Shown: positions 34,527-41,984, counted from the stretch's first letter. The stretch: 59,736 bases of DNA from an uncultured Oscillospiraceae bacterium (GCA_910584045.1 CAJTYO010000013.1:1-59736), one strand, 5' to 3'. Made by a program: numbers and translations. The notes: generated by a model not told the origin, from the letters alone.

Positions 34527-34555
34527 CGTTTTGTCCTCCAATTTTTTAGATTTTA

Positions 34556-35605
34556 TTATTCCAAATCTCCGCCGGTCTGCTGTACAGGGGCAACGGACCA
34601 GGCCGGGATAAGGTCCAGAATCTGTTCGGCGTAGGCCTCAAAATCCACGCCGTTGACTTCCGCGATGGTCCTGCGCCAATCCGCCGGAACCGCATTCACG
34701 CCGCTGTAGGCGCCGGCCATAGCGCCCGCCATGGCCGCGTTGGTGTCGCAGTCGCCGCCCAGGTTGACGCACAGCTCATTGACCATCTTGGGGTCTCCCC
34801 TGCCCAGGGCAAACATAGCCACCGCCGTAGGAATGGAGTCCGCCGCCAGATCTCCGCCGCCGAAATAGTCATAGACCTCCCGCATGGCGGCTTTTGGGTC
34901 CCGTGCCTCCTCCACCAGCCGGAAAGCCAGGGCAATGCGCTTGGCAATTGAGGGGGAGACAATCTCGTAGCCGTATTGCTTCCCCAGTTCCGCCGCCCGC
35001 ATGGCCTCCTCCACGATCCGGCCAATATCTTCTTCGCCCCGCATACAAACCGCGATGCCCCAGGCAATGGCCGCTGCGGCAGACACGCATACAGTGGTAT
35101 TATGGGTTGGCAGGCAGGTCATGTACACATCCCGCACGCATTCCTCACAGCTAGACCCCCGCAGGCCATGGATAATGCCCACCGGGCTGATCCGCATAGC
35201 CGAGCCGTTGGTATTGCCATACCGGCCGCTGACAGTAATGTCCGCTCCTGCGCGGATGGCCTTCAGAGCCCGCTCTGTGCTGGGACCCAGGGGACTGGCA
35301 TACTTGTCCTTAACCCGGTCGGCCCAGGCGAGGATCTCCTCCACCACGTCTCTGGGCTCCACCCTCCGGTTGCGAATGAAGGAGTTCATCAGGGCCAGCG
35401 CCTGCTCACTGTCGTCGGTATACTCGCCGGCCTTCAGACCGTCATGGAAGATGTGGCCCTTTTCCGCCGGATAGAAGGTATCGATCCATCCCCAGGTTTT
35501 CTGAATGTAATCCGGCGTCAGGAAAGAGGAGGGGACCCCCAGGGAATCCCCTGTGGACATGCCGTACAGGCAGCCCACAACGCGCTCACGCGCAGAAACG
35601 CTCAT
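34556..35605 (-). CDS. ADP-ribosylglycohydrolase-family protein
   Basis: A 349-residue single-domain ADP-ribosylglycohydrolase (DraG/ARH) family protein. Metal-binding motif 1 is YTDDSEQALALM (Thr63-Asp65) and motif 2 is NLGGDCDTNAAMAGAMAGAY near residue 305; GCLYGMSTGDSLGVPSSF is the typical start. Both acidic motifs are intact, so catalysis is expected. It lies between a PfkB kinase gene (4-nt overlap) and the binding-protein gene, so a small imported molecule, rather than a modified protein, is a likely substrate. Confidence 0.92.
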   Translation of the reverse strand: MSVSARERVVGCLYGMSTGDSLGVPSSFLTPDYIQKTWGWIDTFYPAEKGHIFHDGLKAGEYTDDSEQALALMNSFIRNRRVEPRDVVEEILAWADRVKDKYASPLGPSTERALKAIRAGADITVSGRYGNTNGSAMRISPVGIIHGLRGSSCEECVRDVYMTCLPTHNTTVCVSAAAAIAWGIAVCMRGEEDIGRIVEEAMRAAELGKQYGYEIVSPSIAKRIALAFRLVEEARDPKAAMREVYDYFGGGDLAADSIPTAVAMFALGRGDPKMVNELCVNLGGDCDTNAAMAGAMAGAYSGVNAVPADWRRTIAEVNGVDFEAYAEQILDLIPAWSVAPVQQTGGDLE

Positions 35606-36537
35606 GATAAAATTCCACCTTTCTCCGCCGCTGTCCGCTGCGGAAATTGTTTTTTTAATCGTGCCTCCAGGTCACCCCAGGCGGGCATACCCGTCAAGCC
35701 GCCGAAGTTCTGCAATACAAAGCTGGCATTGGCCGCTCCGAAGCAGGCGGCCTCCTCAACCCCGGCCCCGGCGGCCAGAGCGCTGAGCACTCCGCTGGTA
35801 TAGGCGTCCCCTGCGCCGGTAAAATCGACCAGGCGTTCCGCTTGAACGGCAGGGATCGCCGTGCGCCACCCGCTTCGGTAGAGAGCGCTGCCCTGGGAGC
35901 CATAGGTGACAAACATGGTCAGGCCGGCATACTGGCGGGAGAGCGCCTGCTCCCCGCCGCACCCGGCAGCAGCGCTCAGAGCGGCGGCCTCGCAGCGGTT
36001 GAGAATTAAATTGTCGACCTGATCCAGATAGGGCAGAATCTGGCCGTCCCCAATTCCGGTCAGCGTGATGCGCTTCTTTTGCCGAATGGCCTGTTCCAGA
36101 TAAGCCCTGGTAAAGGCATTAAAGAGCGGCGCGACGACCACCCAGTCCTCCTCAATTTCCTCCGCCGGCGGGTTCGCCGTACCGGCCGCCCCCAGCATGG
36201 AAAAACACATCGTGGTCCCGTCCGGCTGCATGTACATCCATGCCCGACCGGAGGGTTCGCCCTTTACCACCGTCAGATGCTGCCGGATACCGGTTTCGTC
36301 CCATACAGCCTGGATTCCCAGTTTTTTCAGATCCTCCCCCACTGGATAGTAGAGCGTCGGGCTGATCTTCCCCAGAGACTGAAGCCCGGCAGCGATATTG
36401 GGTGCACAACCGCCCGGTATCAGTCTGTCCGGCTCCCCGGGATCGAGTCGCACAATCTCTCCCTTCTCCGGGAGCCGGTCCAGCCGGAAAATATAGTCGC
36501 CCACGGCAGCCGCCCCAATAACAGCGATGCGTTGCAT
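35602..36537 (-). CDS. PfkB-family carbohydrate/nucleoside kinase
   Basis: A 311-residue ribokinase-fold kinase. It has GGCAPNIAAGLQSLG near residue 42 and the intact C-terminal motif VDFTGAGDAYTSGVLSALAAG with catalytic Asp. It may phosphorylate ribose, a nucleoside or a related sugar. It is the first gene of the ten-gene operon, 60-70 nt from the predicted start point, and its stop overlaps the ADP-ribosylglycohydrolase start (ATGA). Confidence 0.9.
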   Translation of the reverse strand: MQRIAVIGAAAVGDYIFRLDRLPEKGEIVRLDPGEPDRLIPGGCAPNIAAGLQSLGKISPTLYYPVGEDLKKLGIQAVWDETGIRQHLTVVKGEPSGRAWMYMQPDGTTMCFSMLGAAGTANPPAEEIEEDWVVVAPLFNAFTRAYLEQAIRQKKRITLTGIGDGQILPYLDQVDNLILNRCEAAALSAAAGCGGEQALSRQYAGLTMFVTYGSQGSALYRSGWRTAIPAVQAERLVDFTGAGDAYTSGVLSALAAGAGVEEAACFGAANASFVLQNFGGLTGMPAWGDLEARLKKQFPQRTAAEKGGILS

Positions 36538-36592
36538 ACGGCAGCTCTCCTTTTCATCACAGTTTTCCTTGTCCGATTGATCTGTTGAATAG

Positions 36593-36637
36593 TTGTATAT
36601 CTATATATACATTATATCAAATAGGCAGAGATGTCAA
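36593..36637 (-). promoter_or_regulatory. Promoter and operator of the ten-gene nucleoside/ADP-ribosyl operon
   Basis: Minus strand: -35 TTGACA at 36632-36637 and -10 TATAAT at 36611-36616, spacing 15 (short). Directly downstream, GTATAT CTAT ATATAC (36595-36610) is a palindrome over the predicted start near 36604, and TTGTATAT is read on the plus strand at 36593-36600. The half-site matches the TTGTATATACAA operator known for TreR, a GntR/UTRA regulator of Bacillus. Confidence 0.7.
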
Positions 36638-36741
36638 CCCTTTTTCATCTATCAGACCTCCTAAAAATTCAAAGAATAATTCTATATTTTGCACAAAGCC
36701 TTATAAATAATTTAAAAAAGGAAATTTTTTTGAAAAAAAAC

Positions 36742-36785
36742 TTGTTTTTTTAATAGATTGATTTATAATATAGATGACTATACAA
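36742..36785 (+). promoter_or_regulatory. Promoter of the gntR gene with an operator half-site
   Basis: -35 TTGTTT at 36742-36747 and -10 TATAAT at 36764-36769, spacing 16. ACTATACAA at 36777-36785 (TTGTATAGT on the other strand) lies at the predicted start near 36776, matching the half-sites of the two neighbouring promoters and suggesting autoregulation. The surrounding 36660-36780 stretch is strongly AT-rich. Confidence 0.6.
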
Positions 36786-36814
36786 TAACTGCACCTAAAA
36801 CCGCAGGTGAAAGG

Positions 36815-37606
36815 ATGATAAATTTGGCACACGAATATTTTGAAATCGATCGCACCTCCCCGGTCCCTGCGTATTACCAGATTGAGACAGACCTGAAAAA
36901 GCGAATCATGCGGCACGAGTGGGAAATCAACAGCCGCCTGCCGGCGGAGGAGGAACTGGCAAAACAGTATGATGTCAGCCGGCTCACCCTGCGCCAGGCC
37001 TTGGCCGAGCTGGAGAAGGACGGCATCATCCGCAAGCAGCGGGGAAAGGGTACATTTATCAACGCCGACCCCTCCCCCTTTGTCACGGAGCTAAACTACT
37101 CCCTGATCTCCTCCGATGAAATCCCCGGACAGCAGAACCGTCACATCACGGCCCAAGTGCTGGAACAGCGGGTAGTCACGGACCTGTTTCCCTCGGTAGC
37201 GGAACACCTGCAGCTGACCTCAGCCGACCGGGCCATTTACATTAAGCGACTGTTTCTATACGATAAGCGTCCTCTGGCGCTGGGAAGAATCTACATTAAT
37301 GAACGCTATGCCCCCGGCTTAGAGAGCAAACCCCTCATTAACAACTCCATTTCCCAGTCCATGCGGCACTACTATAATCAGGAGGCCCTGTTTGTGGAGG
37401 ACCATCTGGAGGCCGTCCGCGCCACCCACAATGAGACATCGCTTTTGGAGTGTAAATATGATGCGCCGTTAATTTTGGTCACCGGCGTTTCCTATCGGGA
37501 CAAAAATGAGCCAATGGAATACTCCACCACACTTTGGGCCGGCGACTCCGTACGGTTCCGGCTGCATCTGCGGCGGGGACAGCAGGGTTTTTTGATCGAG
37601 CCTTAA
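36815..37606 (+). CDS. GntR-family regulator with UTRA domain (HutC/TreR type)
   Basis: A 263-residue repressor. The winged helix-turn-helix spans about residues 15-85 (PAYYQIETDLKKRI; RLPAEEELAKQYDVSRLTLR-QALAELEKDGIIRKQRGKGTFI), followed by a UTRA ligand domain (VTDLFPSVAEHLQLTSADRA; RDKNEPMEYSTTLWAGDSVR-F). UTRA domains usually sense a sugar phosphate or small acid. The ATG at 36815 with AGGTGAAAGG upstream is chosen; the frame also extends 57 nt upstream without a ribosome binding site. It is divergent from the ten-gene operon and precedes the cyclo-ligase-like and yjbQ genes. Confidence 0.93.
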   Translation: MINLAHEYFEIDRTSPVPAYYQIETDLKKRIMRHEWEINSRLPAEEELAKQYDVSRLTLRQALAELEKDGIIRKQRGKGTFINADPSPFVTELNYSLISSDEIPGQQNRHITAQVLEQRVVTDLFPSVAEHLQLTSADRAIYIKRLFLYDKRPLALGRIYINERYAPGLESKPLINNSISQSMRHYYNQEALFVEDHLEAVRATHNETSLLECKYDAPLILVTGVSYRDKNEPMEYSTTLWAGDSVRFRLHLRRGQQGFLIEP

Positions 37607-37634
37607 AAAATGCGCCCCTGTTTTTTATTTCCTC

Positions 37635-37691
37635 TTGACAAATGGCGGGAATCCCTATATATTAACAGTATAGTTGTATGGTTGTATATAC
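37635..37691 (+). promoter_or_regulatory. Promoter and operator of the cyclo-ligase-like - yjbQ pair
   Basis: -35 TTGACA at 37635-37640 and -10 TATATT at 37658-37663, spacing 17; start near 37670. Immediately after it two TTGTAT half-sites are seen in tandem, TTGTATG (37674-37680) and TTGTATATAC (37682-37691), the same motif as at the ten-gene operon promoter. Confidence 0.7.
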
Positions 37692-37718
37692 TATATGTGA
37701 AAGAGAGGGGTCGCTATA

Positions 37719-38468
37719 TTGAGCAAGATGAATGCTGCGAACGCGAGAGTGAAAATCTGGGAGGAGCTGCGGAAAGTGGCCAGACCAGACTCCAGATTCA
37801 GCTGGGAGTTCAGCGAGTTTATCACGGATTACGAGGGCAGCGACAAGTGCGCGGAGCTGCTTACTCAAACGGACATATACCGGAACGCCGAGGTGATCTT
37901 CATTACGCCGGACAACAATCTGGAGGAGCTGCGCCGGCGGGCCTTTCTGGACAAAAAAACGGTCGTTATGACCAACTACGGCATTACGCGGGGCTTTTTC
38001 CTCATTCGCCCTGAGCAGATCCCGGAGGGCAAAGAGGAGCTGGCCTCCCTGCTGGACGGCGTGGCCCGCTTTTGGAAGCACCAGACGCTGGCCCAGCTGA
38101 GGGAATCGGTGGGCCATATCGATATGATGGTCACCGGGGCATCTGCCATTACACCCAGCGGCATCCGCTTCGGAAAGGGACATGGCTATTTTGACCTGGA
38201 GTGGGCTATGACTTACACCATGGGAATTGTGGACGGCAGTACCCCGGTCTTTGCCGTGGGTCATGACTGCCAGGTGGTGGATGTAGAGGTTGAGGTCCGG
38301 GAATTTGATACGGCCATCGACTATATTGTTACGCCTACTCGGGTCATCCGCACCCGCAGCGAGTTCCCCAAGCCCACGGGCGGAATTCTCTGGAGCCAGC
38401 TTGCGCCAGGCATGAGGGAACAGATTCCTCCCATACAGGAGCTCTGGTGTAAATTCCACTGCAAATAA
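37719..38468 (+). CDS. 5-formyltetrahydrofolate cyclo-ligase family protein
   Basis: A 249-residue member of the 5-FCL family (COG0212). The signature PSGIRFGKGHGYFDLEWAMT near residue 150 corresponds to the GxGxGYYD substrate/nucleotide loop, with a GHD in place of the usual GYA-type segment later (FAVGHDCQVVD). N-terminal ~100 residues are divergent from true cyclo-ligases. COG0212 paralogs that are not folate enzymes are known and have been linked to thiamine metabolism. A TTG start at 37719 with AGAGGGG 8 nt upstream fits better than the ATG 9 nt on. It is followed 49 nt later by yjbQ. Confidence 0.82.
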   Translation: MSKMNAANARVKIWEELRKVARPDSRFSWEFSEFITDYEGSDKCAELLTQTDIYRNAEVIFITPDNNLEELRRRAFLDKKTVVMTNYGITRGFFLIRPEQIPEGKEELASLLDGVARFWKHQTLAQLRESVGHIDMMVTGASAITPSGIRFGKGHGYFDLEWAMTYTMGIVDGSTPVFAVGHDCQVVDVEVEVREFDTAIDYIVTPTRVIRTRSEFPKPTGGILWSQLAPGMREQIPPIQELWCKFHCK

Positions 38469-38517
38469 AAAATGCCACCGATCCCAACCGGCCAGGCGGG
38501 AATCGGCGGAGAACGGG

Positions 38518-38934
38518 ATGCAGATTGATATGTTGAAAAATTTTAAGATCAAAACAGAGCACAGGGATGTTTACTCTATCACGGAGAACGTTAAGGAGAC
38601 AGTGATTGCCAGCGGCGTGCAGGAGGGAATATGTGTCGTTTTTACGCCCCATACAACCGCCGGGCTGACGCTGACCTCCTTTTGGGATCCGGCGGGCTTT
38701 GAGGATCTGCAGGATGAGATTTGCCGGCTGATTCCCACGAGAATTGATTTTAAGCACCAATTTGATACCCCACAGGATGCGGCCGGTCATGTGAAGTCTT
38801 CCCTGGTGGGAACATCGCTAACGTTTATCGTTACAGACGGCAGCCTGCTGCTTGGAGGCTCCCAGGGAATTTATTTCCTAGAATTTGATGGGCCTAGAAA
38901 CAGAGAGTATTTCGTTAAGGTCCTGGAGGGCTAG
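38518..38934 (+). CDS. yjbQ: YjbQ-family (UPF0047) protein
   Basis: A 138-residue UPF0047/YjbQ protein. The core FTPHTTAGLTLTSFWDP and the C-terminal VTDGSLLLGGSQGIYFLEFDGPRNREY-FVKV block are typical. E. coli YjbQ can partly replace thiamine phosphate synthase when overproduced, so it is often called a secondary thiamine-phosphate synthase, but the true role is not settled. GGAGAACGGG precedes the ATG. It is co-transcribed with the cyclo-ligase-like gene. Confidence 0.88.
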   Translation: MQIDMLKNFKIKTEHRDVYSITENVKETVIASGVQEGICVVFTPHTTAGLTLTSFWDPAGFEDLQDEICRLIPTRIDFKHQFDTPQDAAGHVKSSLVGTSLTFIVTDGSLLLGGSQGIYFLEFDGPRNREYFVKVLEG

Positions 38935-39267
38935 GGCAGTACCTGACAGAAAGCATGACCGCCAAGCAGTGCCCCCATGCATCCGGTATGCTGCTATTTA
39001 AAATTCGAGACGGCCCACAAGTGACCCATTCTGGGAATTCGGTACGGGTCTGATATCGTTTTGAAATTTTTCTGCAACGCTGGTCACCGATTTGAACCAG
39101 TGAGAGCAGTATACCCATGGATAGGCTTTCTTTTTGTGCATTGCGCATCTGACAACTGGAATCTCGGGGCGTAATAGCGCTCCGAGATTCCAGTTGCAGA
39201 ATCATTGGGCTTGTTTGTTAAATATTCATAACTGAACGAAAAAAACCGCTGGGAAATCTTAATTCTG
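38935..39267. other. Non-coding stretch after yjbQ
   Basis: About 330 nt without a credible gene, lower in coding signal than its neighbours and leading into transposase debris. The only clear structure is the inverted repeat at 39154-39195. No convincing U-tract terminator for the yjbQ operon was found. Confidence 0.4.
39154..39195. repeat. 14-bp perfect inverted repeat
   Basis: AACTGGAATCTCGG (39154-39167) is perfectly complementary to 39182-39195, spaced 14 nt, with GCG/CGC extension possible in the middle. It has no T-run on either side. It may be a transcript-end hairpin of the yjbQ operon or a remnant of a mobile element end. Confidence 0.5.
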
Positions 39268-39486
39268 ATGGCGCAAAAAACTATGGAATGTGTTGTTGCG
39301 GCGCTGGATGATCTGGAACATCAATGCGGTGAGACGTTCGGGCGGATATCCAAAACGATCACGGTTGATGATGGTTCGGAATTTTCAGACGCTGTGGGAA
39401 TTTGCCCGATCTGCGCTGGTCCCAGAAGGAATGCGGCGAAGATATTTCAACCGGAGCTCGCGGACCTGATTTTCCTTCTGTTTTGA
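39268..39486 (+). pseudogene. IS30-family transposase fragment
   Basis: A 72-codon frame whose middle, VVAALDDLEHQCGETFGRIS-KTITVDDGSEF, corresponds to the DDE-domain segment of IS30 transposases around the second catalytic Asp (family TVDNGSEF). No helix-turn-helix and no final Glu region are present, and the sequence after GSEF departs from the family. It is a decayed fragment next to tRNA-Gln. Confidence 0.7.
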
Positions 39487-39571
39487 GCGGTGAACCCGGC
39501 GCGCCACTCGCCCTAAAAAATCTTACATTTATCCTTTGACAAAATATTTTATTTTATTTTTAATTCAGGAC

Positions 39572-39599
39572 TTGACAAATGTAGAAAAGTGTGTATAAT
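39572..39599 (+). promoter_or_regulatory. Promoter of tRNA-Gln
   Basis: -35 TTGACA at 39572-39577 and -10 TATAAT at 39594-39599, spacing 16, in a very AT-rich stretch. The start near 39606 is about 16 nt before the tRNA. Confidence 0.8.
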
Positions 39600-39621
39600 G
39601 TGAAATGAAATTTTTAAATGA

Positions 39622-39695
39622 AGCGGGATTGTGTAAAGGTAGCACAGCGGACTCTGACTCCGTATGTGAGGGTTCGAATCCTTCTCCCGCTGCCA
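39622..39695 (+). tRNA. tRNA-Gln, anticodon CTG
   Basis: A full cloverleaf. The acceptor AGCGGGA (39622-39628) pairs with TCCCGCT, and the D arm is GTG...CAC. The anticodon stem GCGGA/TCCGT encloses loop CTCTGAC with anticodon CTG (reads CAG), and the T arm has the GGTTCGAATC pattern. The discriminator base is G, as usual for tRNA-Gln, and CCA is encoded at 39693-39695. A promoter precedes it and an intrinsic terminator follows. Confidence 0.95.
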
Positions 39696-39701
39696 AGATG
39701 A

Positions 39702-39739
39702 GTTGACAGACCGCCAAGAAGGCGGCCTGTCAACTTTTT
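39702..39739 (+). terminator. Intrinsic terminator of tRNA-Gln
   Basis: A 14-bp stem (39702-39715 with 39721-39734, one mismatch) and a 5-nt loop, followed by TTTTT, 7 nt after the tRNA. Confidence 0.9.
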
Positions 39740-39809
39740 ATAAGGAATATAGCAAAATCGTTGTGCCGCAGTGGTTTCACTGCGGCATTCTAGACAGTGT
39801 CTACACGGG

Positions 39810-40003
39810 TTAAGCACGGATAGCAGCCCAAATGGCGATACAACAAACATGTACTGCAGCGATAAAGTCATCCGAGGTCTTGGCATAGCGGGTGGCAATA
39901 CCTCTCCAGCGTTTTAGAGATAGAAAACCGTTTTCTATCAGGTAACGCAGTTTTAGGACAGGATGTCATTTATTCCATACCCCCGATCCGCCAGCAGAGT
40001 TTC
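39810..40003 (-). pseudogene. IS5-family transposase remnant with internal deletion
   Basis: On the minus strand, ETLLADRGYGINDIL (39959-40003 region) matches the ADRGYD segment of IS5-family transposases. It runs into a stop, then in another frame LRYLIENGFLSLKRWRGIAT-RYAK and AAVHVCCIAIWAA, the YREN-type C-terminus, ends at the TAA 39810-39812. The sequence between these parts of the normal protein is missing, so this is a deleted, frame-shifted relic. Confidence 0.75.
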
Positions 40004-40068
40004 TGTAGAAATAACACATGGAGGAAATTCTGCCGGCTCGAATCATATATTCTAGTCGGGTATTCGTA

Positions 40069-40911
40069 TTACTCCAGACGCTCCACCACATCCGCCACAG
40101 CGCCCTCCAGACAGTGGCACACAACCGTGACGTCCCCGGCGGTGCGCACCGCCTCGATGGCGTTGGCCGGAGCGAAGGCGCGGTCCGCCGCCCGGAGCAT
40201 GGGGATGTCGTTGGCGTGATCTCCAACGCAGACAAGGGTATGACAGCCGGTGAGCTCTTTGAGCTCCCGGGCCATGGTTCCCTTGTTCGCCCCCTTGGCG
40301 GTCAGCTCCATGAGGTGGTCGCTGGAGAAGATCATCTCGTACCGTTCCTCCCAGCCGCGGGCCGCCATGTAGGTGCGGAGAGCCTGGAGATGGGCCATCT
40401 CCGCCATGAATAGCGTTTTGGCCAGGGGGACGGGGACTGTGTCCCGGTTCAGCGCGGCAATCTCCCGGAAATCCATACCTGTAAGCCGGGCGTGCTGGAT
40501 GTTCCGCTGGGTGGGGTGGAGGGCGTGTATGCGCTCGTCGGAGAGATAGAGCTCCATAGACGTGCCCGGAAAGGCCGCCTCAATCTCCGCCAGATCCTCC
40601 ACCGTGCTCTCCGGCAGGAGTTTGCGGAACACATAGCGGGCGGCGGAGAGATCATAGATGCCGCCGCCGTTGTCCACGATGACAGGGGCGTTGAGGGGAA
40701 TCCGCTCCGCCTGACGGCGGAAGGCCCCGAGGGACCGGCCGGTGGCGATCGCAAACCGACCGCCCTCTCCCATCCAACGCCGCACAGCCTCCAGGTTTCT
40801 CGCAGGCGGCGGCGGTACCGCGTCCGCCCCGCCGCCTGCGAGGGCGGACTCTGTAAATTGAAAGGTGTTATCATAATCGCTGACCAGCAGTATTCCATCA
40901 AATTTTCCCAT
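40069..40911 (-). CDS. Cof-type HAD phosphatase
   Basis: A 280-residue HAD hydrolase of the Cof/sugar-phosphatase type (class II cap). Motif I is LVSDYDNTFQF: the nucleophile Asp and second Asp are present, but the usual Gly of DxDGT is Asn. Motif II is IATGRSLG and motif IV VCVGDHANDIPMLRAAD. Substrates of this family are small phosphorylated sugars or cofactors. The ATG at 40911 has CAGGAGG upstream. It has its own promoter. Confidence 0.88.
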   Translation of the reverse strand: MGKFDGILLVSDYDNTFQFTESALAGGGADAVPPPPARNLEAVRRWMGEGGRFAIATGRSLGAFRRQAERIPLNAPVIVDNGGGIYDLSAARYVFRKLLPESTVEDLAEIEAAFPGTSMELYLSDERIHALHPTQRNIQHARLTGMDFREIAALNRDTVPVPLAKTLFMAEMAHLQALRTYMAARGWEERYEMIFSSDHLMELTAKGANKGTMARELKELTGCHTLVCVGDHANDIPMLRAADRAFAPANAIEAVRTAGDVTVVCHCLEGAVADVVERLE

Positions 40912-40951
40912 AGCAGCCTCCTGTGCCCGCTTTGATTGTATGGCAGAGCCC

Positions 40952-40989
40952 ATTATAGCGCTTTTTTACCGGTTGGCAAGTCCAACCGG
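40952..40989 (-). promoter_or_regulatory. Promoter of the Cof-type HAD gene, overlapping a hairpin
   Basis: Minus strand: -35 TTGCCA at 40974-40979 and -10 TATAAT at 40952-40957, spacing 16. The -35 box lies within the inverted repeat CCGGTTGG CAAGT CCAACCGG (40969-40989), which on the plus strand is followed by CATTTTTTT and could stop plus-strand transcription. Confidence 0.6.
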
Positions 40990-41104
40990 CATTTTTTTCG
41001 CCTCAAATAAAAAAACGCGGCAAATATCATGGGGCGAGAACATGATGGAAGGCTGCTTTAGCTGGCCGGCCTCATACTATTTCCAAATTAGGAGGGCCAT
41101 ACCG

Positions 41105-41425
41105 TCACCGCTTTCCAAAAAACACCCGCCCCAGACCGTTCCCGGCAAGGACGATAACTGCATACGCCAAAGCGTAGACCCAGGCCGACGAATTATAGTA
41201 GATAAAGACCGCCGGCACAAACAGCGCCAGCGCTGCCGCCGGCAGCAGCAGGCTGAACCCTCTGCGGGCTCCATATATCACCGCCGTAATAAACGCCCCC
41301 AGCGGCATGAGGCACAGCATGACAAACATAGCCCCGCCCGTATCCCGCATCAAGAGAGGCAGAAGATAAAAATCCAGCCCCAGCACGGCAATATACGGGA
41401 GCAGTCCGGTCAGTTTTCGTTTCAT
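41105..41425 (-). CDS. Small membrane protein of unknown function
   Basis: A 106-residue protein with about four hydrophobic segments (IAVLGLDFYLLPLL, MFVMLCLMPLGAFITAVIYG, LLLPAAALALFVPAVFIYY, AYAVIVLAGNGLG) and a basic end. No known family was recognised beyond small membrane proteins common in Clostridia. Its ATG overlaps the stop of the XRE gene by 4 nt, so it is coupled to that regulator. Confidence 0.75.
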   Translation of the reverse strand: MKRKLTGLLPYIAVLGLDFYLLPLLMRDTGGAMFVMLCLMPLGAFITAVIYGARRGFSLLLPAAALALFVPAVFIYYNSSAWVYALAYAVIVLAGNGLGRVFFGKR

Positions 41426-41622
41426 TTCCAGTCCTCCATGATAAACAACTCTTCAACGCTCGTCTGCAAATAGCGCGCCAGCCGCATCGCCAGTCCCAGT
41501 GTGGGGTCGTACTTGTTGTTTTCTATGGCGATAATGGTCTGCCTGGACACGCCCAGGGCCGCCGCCAAGTCCTCCTGCCGGTATCCCTTTGCCTTGCGGA
41601 ACTCCCGAATACGGTTCGTCAT
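41422..41622 (-). CDS. Small XRE-family regulator
   Basis: A 66-residue helix-turn-helix protein of the YozG/SinR-like short type (MTNRIREFRKAKGYRQEDLA; ALGVSRQTIIAIENNKYDP; TSVEELFIMEDWK). It consists almost only of the DNA-binding domain. The ATG at 41622 overlaps the stop of the upstream membrane protein gene. Such regulators usually repress their own small operon; a palindrome at the start site fits this. Confidence 0.92.
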   Translation of the reverse strand: MTNRIREFRKAKGYRQEDLAAALGVSRQTIIAIENNKYDPTLGLAMRLARYLQTSVEELFIMEDWK

Positions 41623-41984
41623 ATGCCCACGCCCATGATGGCCACCGCCGCGACAATGGCGGCCAGTATGCCGGCAACGGCGCAGGCCCATACAATGAGT
41701 TTGACCAGAGGCCCCGTCTCGTATGAGTCCGCGTCGTCCTTTACAGCGCTGCGCGTCAAAACAAGCTGCGTGAGACTCTGGATCAGCACCGCCCCTACCA
41801 GCAGCAGGCAGGGCAGCAGGTTCAGCCTTCCGTGGTGGGCATAGTCCTGCCAGCTCTCATACAGCGACCAGATCACCAGTGCAGCCGCCAGAAAGAGATA
41901 GGCATTCCGCTGCGCCTTGAAAAGAATGTACCGCTCCATCTCGTCCGGCCTGCGGAGCCGGAGCTTCCGCCAGATTCGTCCCAT
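41619..41984 (-). CDS. Membrane protein of unknown function, first gene of the XRE operon
   Basis: A 121-residue protein with a basic N-terminus (WRKLRLRRPDEMERY) and about three hydrophobic helices (AYLFLAAALVIWSLY; LLPCLLLVGAVLIQSL; LIVWACAVAGILAAIVAAVA). No family could be named. The ATG at 41984 with GGGAGG 6 nt upstream is chosen over an in-frame start at 42044, which would lie upstream of the transcription start. Its context resembles YozG-type regulator plus membrane-protein cassettes. Confidence 0.8.
   Translation of the reverse strand: MGRIWRKLRLRRPDEMERYILFKAQRNAYLFLAAALVIWSLYESWQDYAHHGRLNLLPCLLLVGAVLIQSLTQLVLTRSAVKDDADSYETGPLVKLIVWACAVAGILAAIVAAVAIMGVGI

Noticed and set aside
32976..34634. 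A 552-codon plus-strand frame
   Set aside because: Antisense to the binding-protein gene, whose signal peptide and fold are clear.
37719..38468. True 5-formyltetrahydrofolate cyclo-ligase of folate metabolism
   Set aside because: The N-terminal part and the loop after the signature diverge, and the genomic context is not folate-related; called only a family member.
41105..41984. Toxin-antitoxin module
   Set aside because: A short XRE regulator with membrane proteins is suggestive, but no known toxin family was recognised; reported only as an autoregulated cassette.
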